DNA from: Agriterribacter humi | GTDB taxonomy: Bacteria; Bacteroidota; Bacteroidia; Chitinophagales; Chitinophagaceae | NCBI RefSeq assembly: GCF_009192765.1 | Contig: NZ_VOHQ01000001.1 | Location: forward strand, 62,001 to 126,000 | Direction of reading: 5' to 3' | Length of the DNA stretch: 64,000 nt | In this document: positions 16,376-25,665 of the stretch, in pieces | Layout: the number at the start of each line of letters is the position of its first letter | How positions within the stretch are numbered: the first letter of the stretch is position 1 | Made by a program: the position numbers and the translations under genes | Notes under the pieces: generated by a model | Database searches by the model: none | What the model was told of the DNA's origin: nothing | What the model saw: the letters and a program-made list of their open reading frames with translations, nothing else

Positions 16376-18139
16376 TCAGCTTACTCTTTTATCATTTAAG
16401 AGCTTATCTATCGCCTCATTAAAAGAGCCCGCACGGGTAACTTCTCCCGCATTTACAAAAAATATTTCATCGGCATTGCGGATGGTGTTTAAGCGATGCG
16501 CAATGATGATGCGGGTAGTGTGAGAAGGCAGTTTCTTTAATATCTCTTCAAGCAATTGCTCCGTAACGGTATCAATATTGGCGGTGGCTTCATCCAAAAT
16601 AAGTATATCCGGATTGCGTAGCACGGCACGCATAAAAGCGATCAGTTGTTTTTGCCCCAGGCTTATGCTTTCCCCTCCTGAAGATACATTGGTGAGCAAT
16701 CCATTTTCAAAAATGGTAAGCAGGGTTTCCAGTCCGGCTTCTTTGATCACCTGCTCCAGTTGTTCATTACTGTACTGATGATATTGTTCGTTGCCGTATA
16801 AAATATTATCCTTTACCGTACCGGAAAATAAAAAAGGATCCTGTAGTATAAATCCAACCTTTTTCGAAAGTGTTTCAGGATTGTATCCGCGGATATCTTT
16901 GCCATTAAGCAATACAGTGCCCGAGGTGGGATCGTATAACCGTGCGATCAGCGAAGCCGTAGTGGTTTTGCCGCCGCCTGTTGGCCCAACAAAAGCATAG
17001 GTTTTTCCTTTTTGCAATTGCAGGCTGATATTGTGCAAAATTTCCTTGCCCGCTGTGTAGCCAAAGTGCACATTCCTGAATTCCACTATTGAATGAGTAG
17101 CCGGTTCGGCAGTTGTGCCTTTTACCACAGCAAGGTTGGTATCCAATGAAAGTATTTGCCCTATCCTGTCCCACCCAGCCAATGCCACCTGGAAGCTGGC
17201 CCACAATGTGGCAAGTTGTCTCAGCGGGTTATAAAAGTGCGTAGCATAGGCCAGGTAACTTACCAATAGTCCGATAGAAAAACTACCCGAAGCAATCAGG
17301 TATATGCCGTATAGCAATACAACCAGTTGTGCCAGGGCCGACAATAAGCTATATACAGGAAGGAAAATATTGTTCGCGAGCCCTGCGCCTACAGCCGTGG
17401 TATAGTTTTGCAGGTTGGCTTTATCAAAACGTTTCCTGAAATAATCGCGGCGGTTAAATGCAACAATCACTTTAAAATTGTTCAGACTTTCCTGGATCTC
17501 AGCGCTCATACCGCCCACGCTCGCCATGTTTACGGCATTCTTCTTTTTTACCCACGGCGATACCAGCTTTGTAAATATTAAAATAAGCAATGCCGGTATA
17601 AGCGTGGCCACACCCAGCTTTACATTAATGATCAGCAAAAAAATTCCGGCTCCTGTCATGGTTACAATGCTGCCGATAAACTGCATTAAGGATTGCGAGA
17701 AAAATGTATTGAGCTTATCCGTATCGTTATTAACGCGGGAAATAAGATCACCTGCTTTGTTGGCATTGAAAAATGCAACAGGCAAAACCTGCAACTTATT
17801 GAATATGGCATTGCGCAGCGTAAACAACAGGCGTTGCCCCACTCCTCCCATTAGTTGTGTTTGGTAATAACTGGTAAATAGCGCCAGTAAGTAAATGCCC
17901 AGTAATATGCCCGAAAATTGCAGCACGCCCTGATACTGTTTTTGCTGTACATAATGATCAATGGCATACCCTATTAAAAACGGGCCCAGCAGGTTGAATG
18001 CAGCATTCAGCACTATAGCCAGCAGGGCAAGTAACAGGTTCTTCTTCTCGTGCGCAATGAGCTGCAGCAAACCTTTAAGCGCGGCATAGGTTGATGTTTT
18101 TTGCTGCTGCCCCGAAAGCGTATTAAGATTGTAATTCAT
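16376..18139 (-). CDS. ABC exporter half-transporter, catalytically complete Walker B
   Basis: This 587-residue protein has an N-terminal six-helix transmembrane domain (about residues 30-320) and a C-terminal nucleotide-binding domain. Walker A is GPTGGGKTT, Walker B is ILILDEATANID with the catalytic Glu present, and the H-loop is IIAHRL. The signature motif is SLGQ in place of SGGQ. That, together with the partner's features, marks one member of a TM287/288-type heterodimer. The start at 18139 (MNYNLN) overlaps the upstream gene by 17 bp; 8 residues more are possible from 18163. Such exporters move lipids, peptides or drugs out of the inner membrane; the substrate is not visible. Confidence 0.9.
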   Translation of the reverse strand: MNYNLNTLSGQQQKTSTYAALKGLLQLIAHEKKNLLLALLAIVLNAAFNLLGPFLIGYAIDHYVQQKQYQGVLQFSGILLGIYLLALFTSYYQTQLMGGVGQRLLFTLRNAIFNKLQVLPVAFFNANKAGDLISRVNNDTDKLNTFFSQSLMQFIGSIVTMTGAGIFLLIINVKLGVATLIPALLILIFTKLVSPWVKKKNAVNMASVGGMSAEIQESLNNFKVIVAFNRRDYFRKRFDKANLQNYTTAVGAGLANNIFLPVYSLLSALAQLVVLLYGIYLIASGSFSIGLLVSYLAYATHFYNPLRQLATLWASFQVALAGWDRIGQILSLDTNLAVVKGTTAEPATHSIVEFRNVHFGYTAGKEILHNISLQLQKGKTYAFVGPTGGGKTTTASLIARLYDPTSGTVLLNGKDIRGYNPETLSKKVGFILQDPFLFSGTVKDNILYGNEQYHQYSNEQLEQVIKEAGLETLLTIFENGLLTNVSSGGESISLGQKQLIAFMRAVLRNPDILILDEATANIDTVTEQLLEEILKKLPSHTTRIIIAHRLNTIRNADEIFFVNAGEVTRAGSFNEAIDKLLNDKRVS

Positions 18140-19844
18140 AATGGCTGGTACTTTGTTGTGCATTCAATAGTTGTACATATTCGGGACTGGTACGCACCAG
18201 TGCTTCATGCCTGCCATTAGCGATGAGCTCACCCTGCATCAACAATATGATCTGGTCATATTCCTCAACAGAGGCAATTTTTTGCGTAACAGAAATCAGG
18301 GTCAGGTCGGGGTAATTCCGTTGCAGGTTTTCGAGGATCCGCTTTTCGGTGTTGTTATCCACGCGGGCTGTAAAATCATCTAACAATAATATCCTGGGAT
18401 TAATGGCCAGGGCGCGGGCCAGCATGATCCTTTGTTTTTGTCCGCCCGATAAACTGGATCCTCTTTCAGAAACAACAGTGCTTAATTTATCAGGCAGCAG
18501 GTCAACAAATTCTTTCAGCTCTGCTGTTTCCACCGCTTTTTCAAGTGAAGCATCGGTTACCGTATCGCTGAAAGCAATATTTTCACGAATGCTCATATTG
18601 AAAATAATGCTATCCTGGAAAACAAATCCAACCTGGCTGTAAAATGATTCACTTTTATATTGTTCAATATTTTTACCATCAAATTTTATAGCGCCGGAGC
18701 CTGGCTTTATTAGTCCCGTTAGTAAATAAAGCAATTGCGTTTTACCGGCAGCAGTGGGCCCAATGATAGCAGTTTTTGATCCCTTTTGTATTTTAAAAGA
18801 TATATCTTTTAAAACAGGACTCTGTTCGTATACCAGGTTTACATCCTTCAGCTCAATCTCACCCTGTAACGCTGTTGTAATTGTTCCTGTTTCAGCCTGG
18901 TCGGGGGTTTCAATCACCATTCTTATACGATCGTACGAAGCCGTAGCCTGGGCTATCACATTACTCATGAAACCAATAATAAGTATGGGAAAGATGAGCA
19001 TGGATAAATAACTGTTGAAAGCGGCGAAATCACCGAGACTCATACTGCCGCTGATCACAAAGTGACCACCCATTGCAAGGATAGCTAATGCAGCCATATT
19101 AGCAGTAAAGGTGATTACCGGAATGAGCCCTGCAAAAAGCCGCAGGATAGCAAGCCCAAAGTTTTTGGCTTTTGTATTTGCGTCAAGAAATTTATTATAC
19201 TCCAGTTGCTGTGAATTTACTACACGTATCAGCGCCGCACCCAAAATACTTTCATTGATCACCTTATTTAACCGGTCAATAACTGCCCTGCTTTGAATAA
19301 ACAAGGTCCTCACTTTGCGCAGCACAAGAAAAAAAGTGATCCCGATAATGGGTATGATGGCTATGATACATAAAGCCAGCTTCCAGTTGATGCTGATGAG
19401 CAATATGCTGGCGCCAATAATAATGAATATGGAAGAAATGACCGACACGATGGCCTGGGATATAAACATCTTGATAGAGTCAACATCCGCCGTAAGATTG
19501 GTAAGCAGTTTCGAAGGATTGGCCTGCTCAATAAAAGCGGCCGATTGTATGGATATCTTATTGGAGAGTTTTGTTCTCAGGTCCCGGGCCACCCTTTCCG
19601 AAGCATAGGTTTGTATGATGCTCTGCAGATAGGTAAAAATAAATATAAAGAGTATAGCCAGTCCAAATTTAATAACCACCGGGTTGAATGCAAACACACC
19701 GGCTGTAAATGCATCTATAGTGTCGGCAATGATCTTTGGAAGCAACAGGTTTATAGCATTGCTGAGAAGTGTAAACAGCAATAACACCATCACAAGGCCC
19801 CTGTATGGTCTCAATAAGCTAAGCACTCCGGGCTTTTGATTCAT
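18123..19844 (-). CDS. ABC exporter half-transporter, degenerate ATP site
   Basis: This 573-residue protein has a six-helix membrane domain (about residues 15-310) and a nucleotide-binding domain. Walker A is GPTAAGKTQ and the signature LSGGQKQR is canonical. Walker B ends LLLDD, with Asp where the catalytic Glu belongs, and the H-loop histidine is Gln (SVTQKI). Both substitutions are those of the degenerate half in TM287-type heterodimeric exporters, in which only the other ATP site hydrolyses efficiently. It is the first gene of a two-gene operon with the overlapping gene at 16376-18139. Confidence 0.9.
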   Translation of the reverse strand: MNQKPGVLSLLRPYRGLVMVLLLFTLLSNAINLLLPKIIADTIDAFTAGVFAFNPVVIKFGLAILFIFIFTYLQSIIQTYASERVARDLRTKLSNKISIQSAAFIEQANPSKLLTNLTADVDSIKMFISQAIVSVISSIFIIIGASILLISINWKLALCIIAIIPIIGITFFLVLRKVRTLFIQSRAVIDRLNKVINESILGAALIRVVNSQQLEYNKFLDANTKAKNFGLAILRLFAGLIPVITFTANMAALAILAMGGHFVISGSMSLGDFAAFNSYLSMLIFPILIIGFMSNVIAQATASYDRIRMVIETPDQAETGTITTALQGEIELKDVNLVYEQSPVLKDISFKIQKGSKTAIIGPTAAGKTQLLYLLTGLIKPGSGAIKFDGKNIEQYKSESFYSQVGFVFQDSIIFNMSIRENIAFSDTVTDASLEKAVETAELKEFVDLLPDKLSTVVSERGSSLSGGQKQRIMLARALAINPRILLLDDFTARVDNNTEKRILENLQRNYPDLTLISVTQKIASVEEYDQIILLMQGELIANGRHEALVRTSPEYVQLLNAQQSTSHYELQS

Positions 19845-19979
19845 TGTTCTTTTACGTTTTAAAATAGTCGAATCGCTATTACTGCCAGCAAATTAAAAGA
19901 TGCAAATGTAAGCTGATTTATAAAAGCCGCATCTATGTTAACAATCGGTTAATGGAAGGCATGGGGTATTAGGGTATGG

Positions 19980-20036
19980 GGTGTGAGGCATGAGGTATGA
20001 GGTATGAGGTATAAGGTATAAGGTATAAGGTATGAG
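19980..20036. repeat. Heptamer tandem repeat, GGTATGA/GGTATAA type
   Basis: About seven to eight units of GGTATGA or GGTATAA (7-bp period) fill part of the 19845-20105 gap between the exporter operon and the large fusion gene. Related repeats occur at 30796-30830 and 32908-32935, and in the other orientation near 42207-42238. Confidence 0.7.
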
Positions 20037-20105
20037 AAATAAGAAAACCTGTAAGATTTGCTAATCTGTAGCATCCCTTACAGGTTCATATACATTTGTT
20101 TTCAG

Positions 20106-23100
20106 TTATTTTTCCAAAGGATGTTCCTTCAGCAATTTTTCCGGCGTATAAAATCCTTCCACACTTTTCACAGCGGCTCTTACCTGCTTAACCTTTTCGG
20201 GTTGGATAGCCGAAGCCTGGTTACCAAACGAATTCCTGACGTAGGTTAACACTGCCGCCACTTCCTCATCATTAAGCAAACCTTCAAACGGTGTCATCGG
20301 CACCTGGCCGGGATATTTTTTTCCATTCACTTCTATTGGACCGAGAAGCCCCTTCAAAACTACCTTTATTAAGCGATCTTCATTACCGTCTACCCATTTC
20401 GAATTTGCTAATGGCGGATATCCCGAAGAAAATAATCCCTTACCATCGGGCTGGTGGCAGGTATTGCAATATCCATCCCTGGCATAAATTTCTTTGCCTT
20501 TCTTGAAAAGTTCAAAGTCTTTTCCTTTTAAGGATGAGATTATTTTCTCTTCCTTGTGCTCCTGCACCAGCTTTCCGTTGAGATGCGCCACCGCAGCTTC
20601 ATGAGCATGCACCATCCATTCATCCAATGGCATTTTAGCGGCTTCTTCCAGTATAGGCATTCCTTTTTCCTTTCCGATCCACGAAGCGGCAACAATCGCC
20701 TCCAGACGCACTCTTCCATTTTCATCCCGGGCTGCCTGCATCAGCAGGTCTGCCTGGTCGGCCACCTGGTGACCGGTGTAACGGACTACATTAACCGCAG
20801 CCGCCCTTGCGTGGTAATCTTTTGCATGGAGCATTTCCTTTAGTAAATCCTGGTCAACCTTATCCAGTCCCCAGCTTACCCACAATGCTTCCAACTTATG
20901 GTGTTCGTACCGCGGATCATTTTTATCAAGCGCACTAACCCATTTTTTCAGCTTGGGCAGCACTTCACCGGCATCTCTGCCTCTCAGCTCACGGCGCGTA
21001 CGGTAGCGGGTACGGTATTCCGGTAGTTTGAGATTATCCAGCAACACTTCAACAGAAGCGCCATCTATTTTAGCCGGTGTTACCAATGGTCTGGAAGGAT
21101 ACGTAATCCGGTAAACTCTTCCGTGCATATGATCGCGCAGCGGATCCCTGGCATTGTGCTGCATATGCCCGATCAGTATATTATGCCAGTCAATCACGTA
21201 AAGCGATCCATCAGGAGCAAACTCCATATCTACGGGTCTAAAATTCCGGTCTTCACTAACCAACAGGTCTACGCGGTGATGACTTTTATATCCTGTGCCA
21301 CTGTCTTCTATCACATGCTCCTTTGTTCCCAAAAAACCAATGGTATTGTTGATGAGCATGTCGCCCTGTACTTCGTCGGGAAAATGACGGCTGGAAACAA
21401 ATTCCAGTCCGGAAGTAGGCCGTACCTTATGGGCTTCCTCTATTAAATTGAAAGATTTGTGCGTAGCTTCTCCATATCTTGGCAACACGGTACCGGGCAT
21501 CATCCACCGCACATCGGGACCAGAAGTTTCGGCAAAGAATGGCTGTCCCCAGTCATCGAACGCTATGCCCCACGGGTTGGGAATGGAAAGCTGTGCCGTA
21601 CGTTCCAGCTTATGAAGCTGCGGAGCGTACCTGTAAAACCCGCCATTGGTGGCGCGTACAGGACCGTAAGACGTTTCCACATTGGTATGCAGGAAAACAC
21701 CTTCACCACTGTAAATAGCGCCGGAGGGGTCGGCTGTAAAAGCATGGCTATTGTGGTGCGTATCATGATCATCATATCCACTCAGCAAAATCTCCACTTT
21801 ATCAGCTTTATCATCGCCATCAGTATCGGTAAATAATTTAAGATTGGTACCCTGTGAAACATACACTCCTTCGGGAGCCATTTCAAAACCCAGTGGCAGA
21901 TGCAATTTATCCGCAAAAATCTTGAGCCTGTCCGCTTTTCCATCCGCATTTGTATCTTCAAGAATAACAATCTTATCATCCGGTTTGGGATCGCCCGGCT
22001 TATAATGCGGGTAACTGGGCATGGTAGCTACCCACAGGCGGCCTTTATTGTCGAAAGACATTTGCATGGGCTTTGCCAGCTCAGGAAATTCTTGCTCAGA
22101 AGCAAAAAGCTCAATCTTGTATCCTTTGGGCACCTTAAGCTTACTCAATGCTTCATCACCATATAAATAAGTTAAACTACCATTTGCTTTAGGATTATAA
22201 TTGGTTTTAACCGGCGGCAATGTCCTGGTGTGTTTATCAGCAGCGGCGATATCCATTTGTTCTCCTTTGCTCGCCGCCAGCCATACGGCGGTATCGCGGA
22301 TCGCTGTCATTTGACGGATCTTTTCAATTTCGGCAGGATAGTTATCGGGTCCGAAAGGATTATAGCGGCGGCCATATACGTGCACGCCATTCGGGATTTT
22401 GTAATCATCATGCCACATCCAGTTTTTTTCTTTTACTGCGGCCAGCACCAGGTCCCTGTTCGCTTCAGCTTTAGCTGAAACCTTACCAAAGATTTCATCC
22501 GCCAGCAAAACGGATAATTTTTTGTACCCTTCATCATTCAGTTGCGAACCATCAATCGTTAAAGATTCTTTAGCGGATTCAAACCATTTTTTGGAAGGCA
22601 TAAAAGCATCCACAAAAAGCACTTTGTTCGAATCAGCAACCGCCTTCATACCCTGGGTATACAACGAAAGGTTTTCATTTTCTTTTTTGCCGTTGGGAAG
22701 ATCATACTTAGCAGACAAGTCTTCAAAAGCGATCGGCGATACGATAGCAAGTTGCACAGGAGATGAATCGCCATTGTAATGCTGGCTGAGCGTATGTTTG
22801 ATAAAAGCGTCCAGCTCCGCTTTATAATTGTCCAATCCTTCCTTTCCCTGGAAAGATTCGTTGTATCCAAAAAAAGCAATGATCACATCTGCTTTATGAC
22901 GGGTAAGCCATTGATCCGGCGATTCAAAATGGCCTTCACTTCCGGAATTTTTAGCAAGTTCGGTTTGAAATTTTTCCGCTCCGGGAAAAGCCCATGGATC
23001 ATTTCTCGCAGCATGTGGTCTGAAGCCGGGGGTATTGCCACCATCGCAAAAATTACGGATATACAGCATACTATCGGGATAGCGTACCTGCATTTCAGTT

Positions 23101-23279
23101 TCAAAATGCCCGAAGTTCATCATTCTCGACCCCAGGTTATTGCCTACCAGGGCGATACTGGCATGCTTTTTAATTTTGAGTGTTTCAGACTGATCAGAGC
23201 GGCAGGCAGTAAATGCAGCGATCATTAATCCAAATAAAAATACCAGGGTTGAAGTACTTTTTGTGTGAGGGTTTGTCAT
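20106..23279 (-). CDS. SGNH hydrolase / PVC-type propeller / cytochrome c fusion lipoprotein
   Basis: This 1057-residue exported protein has a lipobox FTAC (Cys near residue 26). An SGNH/GDSL-like esterase domain (about residues 38-265) follows, in which block I reads ALVGNNLGSRM and the late block has DGSQLNDEGY. Next come a linker, a PVC-type membrane-bound-dehydrogenase propeller (about 375-745; PKGYKIELFASE, NKGRLWVATMPSYPH, DTNADGKADR, DTDGDDKADK), HEAT-like repeats (about 760-915) and a C-terminal cytochrome c domain with the haem site CNTCH (near residue 943). Proteins of this layout are frequent in Bacteroidota and Planctomycetota and are thought to oxidise or deacylate carbohydrates at the cell surface. 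It is a single gene on the minus strand. Confidence 0.85.
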   Translation of the reverse strand: MTNPHTKSTSTLVFLFGLMIAAFTACRSDQSETLKIKKHASIALVGNNLGSRMMNFGHFETEMQVRYPDSMLYIRNFCDGGNTPGFRPHAARNDPWAFPGAEKFQTELAKNSGSEGHFESPDQWLTRHKADVIIAFFGYNESFQGKEGLDNYKAELDAFIKHTLSQHYNGDSSPVQLAIVSPIAFEDLSAKYDLPNGKKENENLSLYTQGMKAVADSNKVLFVDAFMPSKKWFESAKESLTIDGSQLNDEGYKKLSVLLADEIFGKVSAKAEANRDLVLAAVKEKNWMWHDDYKIPNGVHVYGRRYNPFGPDNYPAEIEKIRQMTAIRDTAVWLAASKGEQMDIAAADKHTRTLPPVKTNYNPKANGSLTYLYGDEALSKLKVPKGYKIELFASEQEFPELAKPMQMSFDNKGRLWVATMPSYPHYKPGDPKPDDKIVILEDTNADGKADRLKIFADKLHLPLGFEMAPEGVYVSQGTNLKLFTDTDGDDKADKVEILLSGYDDHDTHHNSHAFTADPSGAIYSGEGVFLHTNVETSYGPVRATNGGFYRYAPQLHKLERTAQLSIPNPWGIAFDDWGQPFFAETSGPDVRWMMPGTVLPRYGEATHKSFNLIEEAHKVRPTSGLEFVSSRHFPDEVQGDMLINNTIGFLGTKEHVIEDSGTGYKSHHRVDLLVSEDRNFRPVDMEFAPDGSLYVIDWHNILIGHMQHNARDPLRDHMHGRVYRITYPSRPLVTPAKIDGASVEVLLDNLKLPEYRTRYRTRRELRGRDAGEVLPKLKKWVSALDKNDPRYEHHKLEALWVSWGLDKVDQDLLKEMLHAKDYHARAAAVNVVRYTGHQVADQADLLMQAARDENGRVRLEAIVAASWIGKEKGMPILEEAAKMPLDEWMVHAHEAAVAHLNGKLVQEHKEEKIISSLKGKDFELFKKGKEIYARDGYCNTCHQPDGKGLFSSGYPPLANSKWVDGNEDRLIKVVLKGLLGPIEVNGKKYPGQVPMTPFEGLLNDEEVAAVLTYVRNSFGNQASAIQPEKVKQVRAAVKSVEGFYTPEKLLKEHPLEK

Positions 23280-23522
23280 TTCAATTGTTCGGTTTTGAAT
23301 CCTAAAAATATGTGTTCGTAGCTTAAATGCCCAATATTTTTAAGATAATCAGCGCTGAAGTGCGGCCGAACCCGGGAAAATTATCTGCATATAGGGTATA
23401 ATTTCGCTTATTAAACCGCAAATGCAGTACTTAACATTTTTTTGATCGTTAAAAATCAGCACGGCCACATTATTGCAATATTTGTTTACATTATTATCAT
23501 TAACCGGTTTAAAATTGCTTGT

Positions 23523-23678
23523 ATGAAAAAGCTTATTATCGCAGTAGCCATCGCATTTTCCGCGGCCTATGGCTGCAGTACACCAGAACCCACTACGGAA
23601 TCATCCGCAGACAGTACCAATATGAACCAGACCGATACAGTAAACCGCACACAGCCCAATACCATGCAACAACAGTAA
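23523..23678 (+). CDS. Tiny lipoprotein
   Basis: This 51-residue protein has a clear lipoprotein signal (MKKLIIAVAIAFSAAYGC, Cys18). The mature part is short, low in complexity and rich in Thr, Ser, Asn and Gln. The start at 23523 is chosen because the upstream in-frame extension spoils the signal peptide. It is followed by a strong hairpin terminator at 23743-23785. Entericidin-like small lipoproteins have this layout, but no family can be assigned. Confidence 0.65.
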   Translation: MKKLIIAVAIAFSAAYGCSTPEPTTESSADSTNMNQTDTVNRTQPNTMQQQ

Positions 23679-23742
23679 CAAGTGATATTGGAACAGCAAT
23701 TCTCTGATAAACATCAAATAAAAGCGAAGCATGCGTGGACCG

Positions 23743-23785
23743 GAGGTGTTCGAATCACCGCAAATGATACAGGTTCGAACACCTC
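23743..23785. terminator. Bidirectional intrinsic terminator
   Basis: A perfect 12-bp stem, GAGGTGTTCGAA (23743-23754) with TTCGAACACCTC (23774-23785), has a 19-base loop and is followed on the plus strand by TTTTATTATTTT. It lies between two convergent genes, the small lipoprotein and the 537-residue lipoprotein. Confidence 0.85.
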
Positions 23786-23805
23786 TTTTATTATTTTACC
23801 AACTG

Positions 23806-25419
23806 TTAACCGCCACACGGTCTTGATATTGCATCCGTTTGGGCCGCCATCAAATTTTCGATATTTACTTTCCCCCTAACCGTTATGGTCGCATAAGTAT
23901 CTCCTGTTTCAGTAACCACGCCGCCAAACTGGTTAGCCACGAGTTGCGATGCAATTTCATCTCCCGTAAGGGGTATACCATCACGCTTACCCGACACCCT
24001 TATCTTTTGCACGTAGTACGCAACCACATTACGGTAAGTTTGCACTGCATCATAAATATCCTTGGATGTATATGGCGGGACATCAGCCATTCTTTTTAGC
24101 GAAATCTCAGTCCTCTCTGTTGTGCTTGTTTCAACACGGCTTGTACTTGTTTTCGTTTCCATATAAGTAAACGTGTACCCTACGGATAAGGTAAGATTTC
24201 TTTCCATTCCTGCTACGCCAAAAAGGTCGGCGCTAACGCCCATGCTTAGCGACATATCCACACTTGCCGAATGTTCTGTGGCGATAGAGAAACTTTCCTC
24301 TGTTCCGGCCGTAATGGTAGTGCTCCTGCTATCAGCCTTCCCAACCTCCTGAGAAATAGTGCCTGCCCCGCAATTGTTAATAGTGGTAGCGAGTGCAAAA
24401 TCTAATTGAGCAGGTGGCATAATAGGCTGGTCGTAAGTGATCCCCATGTTCTGGGCAGTCCATATAATATCTACGGGAATTAACCTGAATTTTACGGGAG
24501 TAATTCCATCGGTTCTCAAACCTCCTAATGTAACATCTTTATTAATCTTTAATGGATAATGATCATGCGATTTAATGGTAATTGCTCCTTCCTCATCCTG
24601 GCTGAGAATAAATTTATAGTTATCAGACGACTCCGGGGGGCCTGTAAAAGTTTGCACCTGTTCCTTGAAAACATCAATATACTGTTTCTTTTTACCCTCA
24701 GCCTTTATATAAAAAGTGGAATCATTCCCTGCAGATTCAAATGTGAAGATTTGCCCTGCCTCATCACTTGTCTTAATATACCCGGTTCCCAATCCTATAT
24801 ATGGGTTCTCGTACACCTTTAACGGATCTCTTCCTAACAGTCCGCCATTTATCATATTGTACGTATATGTCCATATACCTCCGCCTTCATAACCGTCGGC
24901 TGGCAACGCTTGGATAACATAAGGTGTACCGGCAATTATCTTTAAAGGCGGTACGATCTTTGGCTTCAGCGTTTCTATATGTACCGGTACAGCATCAGCC
25001 ATTACAGGCAAACTTTCCTGTAATTCAGCCAGCAGTTCATTGGCTTCATTGTATACTTTTATTGTGGCGGGAACGCCTTTGGCAAATTGAGTCACCTGGC
25101 TTTCTGAAACACTGTCTTTTGGAATACGCAATATAGCGAGGTTGGTAAATTCATCCACTTCCATGTGATCATCAGAAAAAGAAGATAACGCCCCGTTTAT
25201 GGATAAAGAAAGATAAGCCGGCTTATAACCTTTTTTCACAATAGGCCTTGTATCTAATATGAGGCCAAGATGACCCTGGCTCACGGGTATATTCAGTGTA
25301 CTCGTATCCAGCGGGGTAACTACGGCCTGGGTTGGACCATCCGTTTTATTTTTTTTGCAGGATGCAATAGCCAGCCCTGTTACCAGGCAAACTATAATGT
25401 AAAGCAATAACTTGTTCAT
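23806..25419 (-). CDS. Lipoprotein with possible lectin plus aerolysin-like domains
   Basis: This 537-residue protein has a lipobox IASC (Cys near residue 21) and a Lys/Thr-rich linker. An N-terminal beta-rich domain (about residues 40-150) comes first. A second region (about 170-320) has spaced GYIKTSDEAGQIFTFES, YKFILSQDEEGAITIKS and VKFRLIPV segments that look like beta-trefoil repeats. The C-terminal region (about 350-537) alternates Ser/Thr with hydrophobics over long strands (for example SASVDMSLSMGVSADL and SVGYTFTYMETKTSTSRVET), as in aerolysin/ETX-MTX2-type pore-forming folds. A trefoil followed by an aerolysin-like module occurs in some lectin toxins. This is inference from pattern only; otherwise it is a hypothetical lipoprotein. 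Confidence 0.6.
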   Translation of the reverse strand: MNKLLLYIIVCLVTGLAIASCKKNKTDGPTQAVVTPLDTSTLNIPVSQGHLGLILDTRPIVKKGYKPAYLSLSINGALSSFSDDHMEVDEFTNLAILRIPKDSVSESQVTQFAKGVPATIKVYNEANELLAELQESLPVMADAVPVHIETLKPKIVPPLKIIAGTPYVIQALPADGYEGGGIWTYTYNMINGGLLGRDPLKVYENPYIGLGTGYIKTSDEAGQIFTFESAGNDSTFYIKAEGKKKQYIDVFKEQVQTFTGPPESSDNYKFILSQDEEGAITIKSHDHYPLKINKDVTLGGLRTDGITPVKFRLIPVDIIWTAQNMGITYDQPIMPPAQLDFALATTINNCGAGTISQEVGKADSRSTTITAGTEESFSIATEHSASVDMSLSMGVSADLFGVAGMERNLTLSVGYTFTYMETKTSTSRVETSTTERTEISLKRMADVPPYTSKDIYDAVQTYRNVVAYYVQKIRVSGKRDGIPLTGDEIASQLVANQFGGVVTETGDTYATITVRGKVNIENLMAAQTDAISRPCGG

Positions 25420-25665
25420 GATGATTTATTTTAACAGGCTTAAGAATATTTCAGGTACGCGCTTTGAGAAAACCAGCTAAAGCTAATCTTCCATCGGTGG
25501 TTGCCACCGGAGATGTATGTGAACAGCCGTATTTTGTATGTGAACGAACGATCATTCCAATACCAATTGCTATAGAGGAATAGCATAGTTCAGAAAATAA
25601 AAGAAAACAGATGCAGTTTAACAGGAAGCGGTAAAATATTTAAAAGCGCTTCGGCTGAAGATAAA

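Noticed and set aside
23740-23790. T-loop-like sequences GTTCGAATC and GGTTCGAAC suggesting a tRNA
   Set aside because: They are the two arms of one perfect inverted repeat; no acceptor, D or anticodon arms can be formed. It is a terminator.
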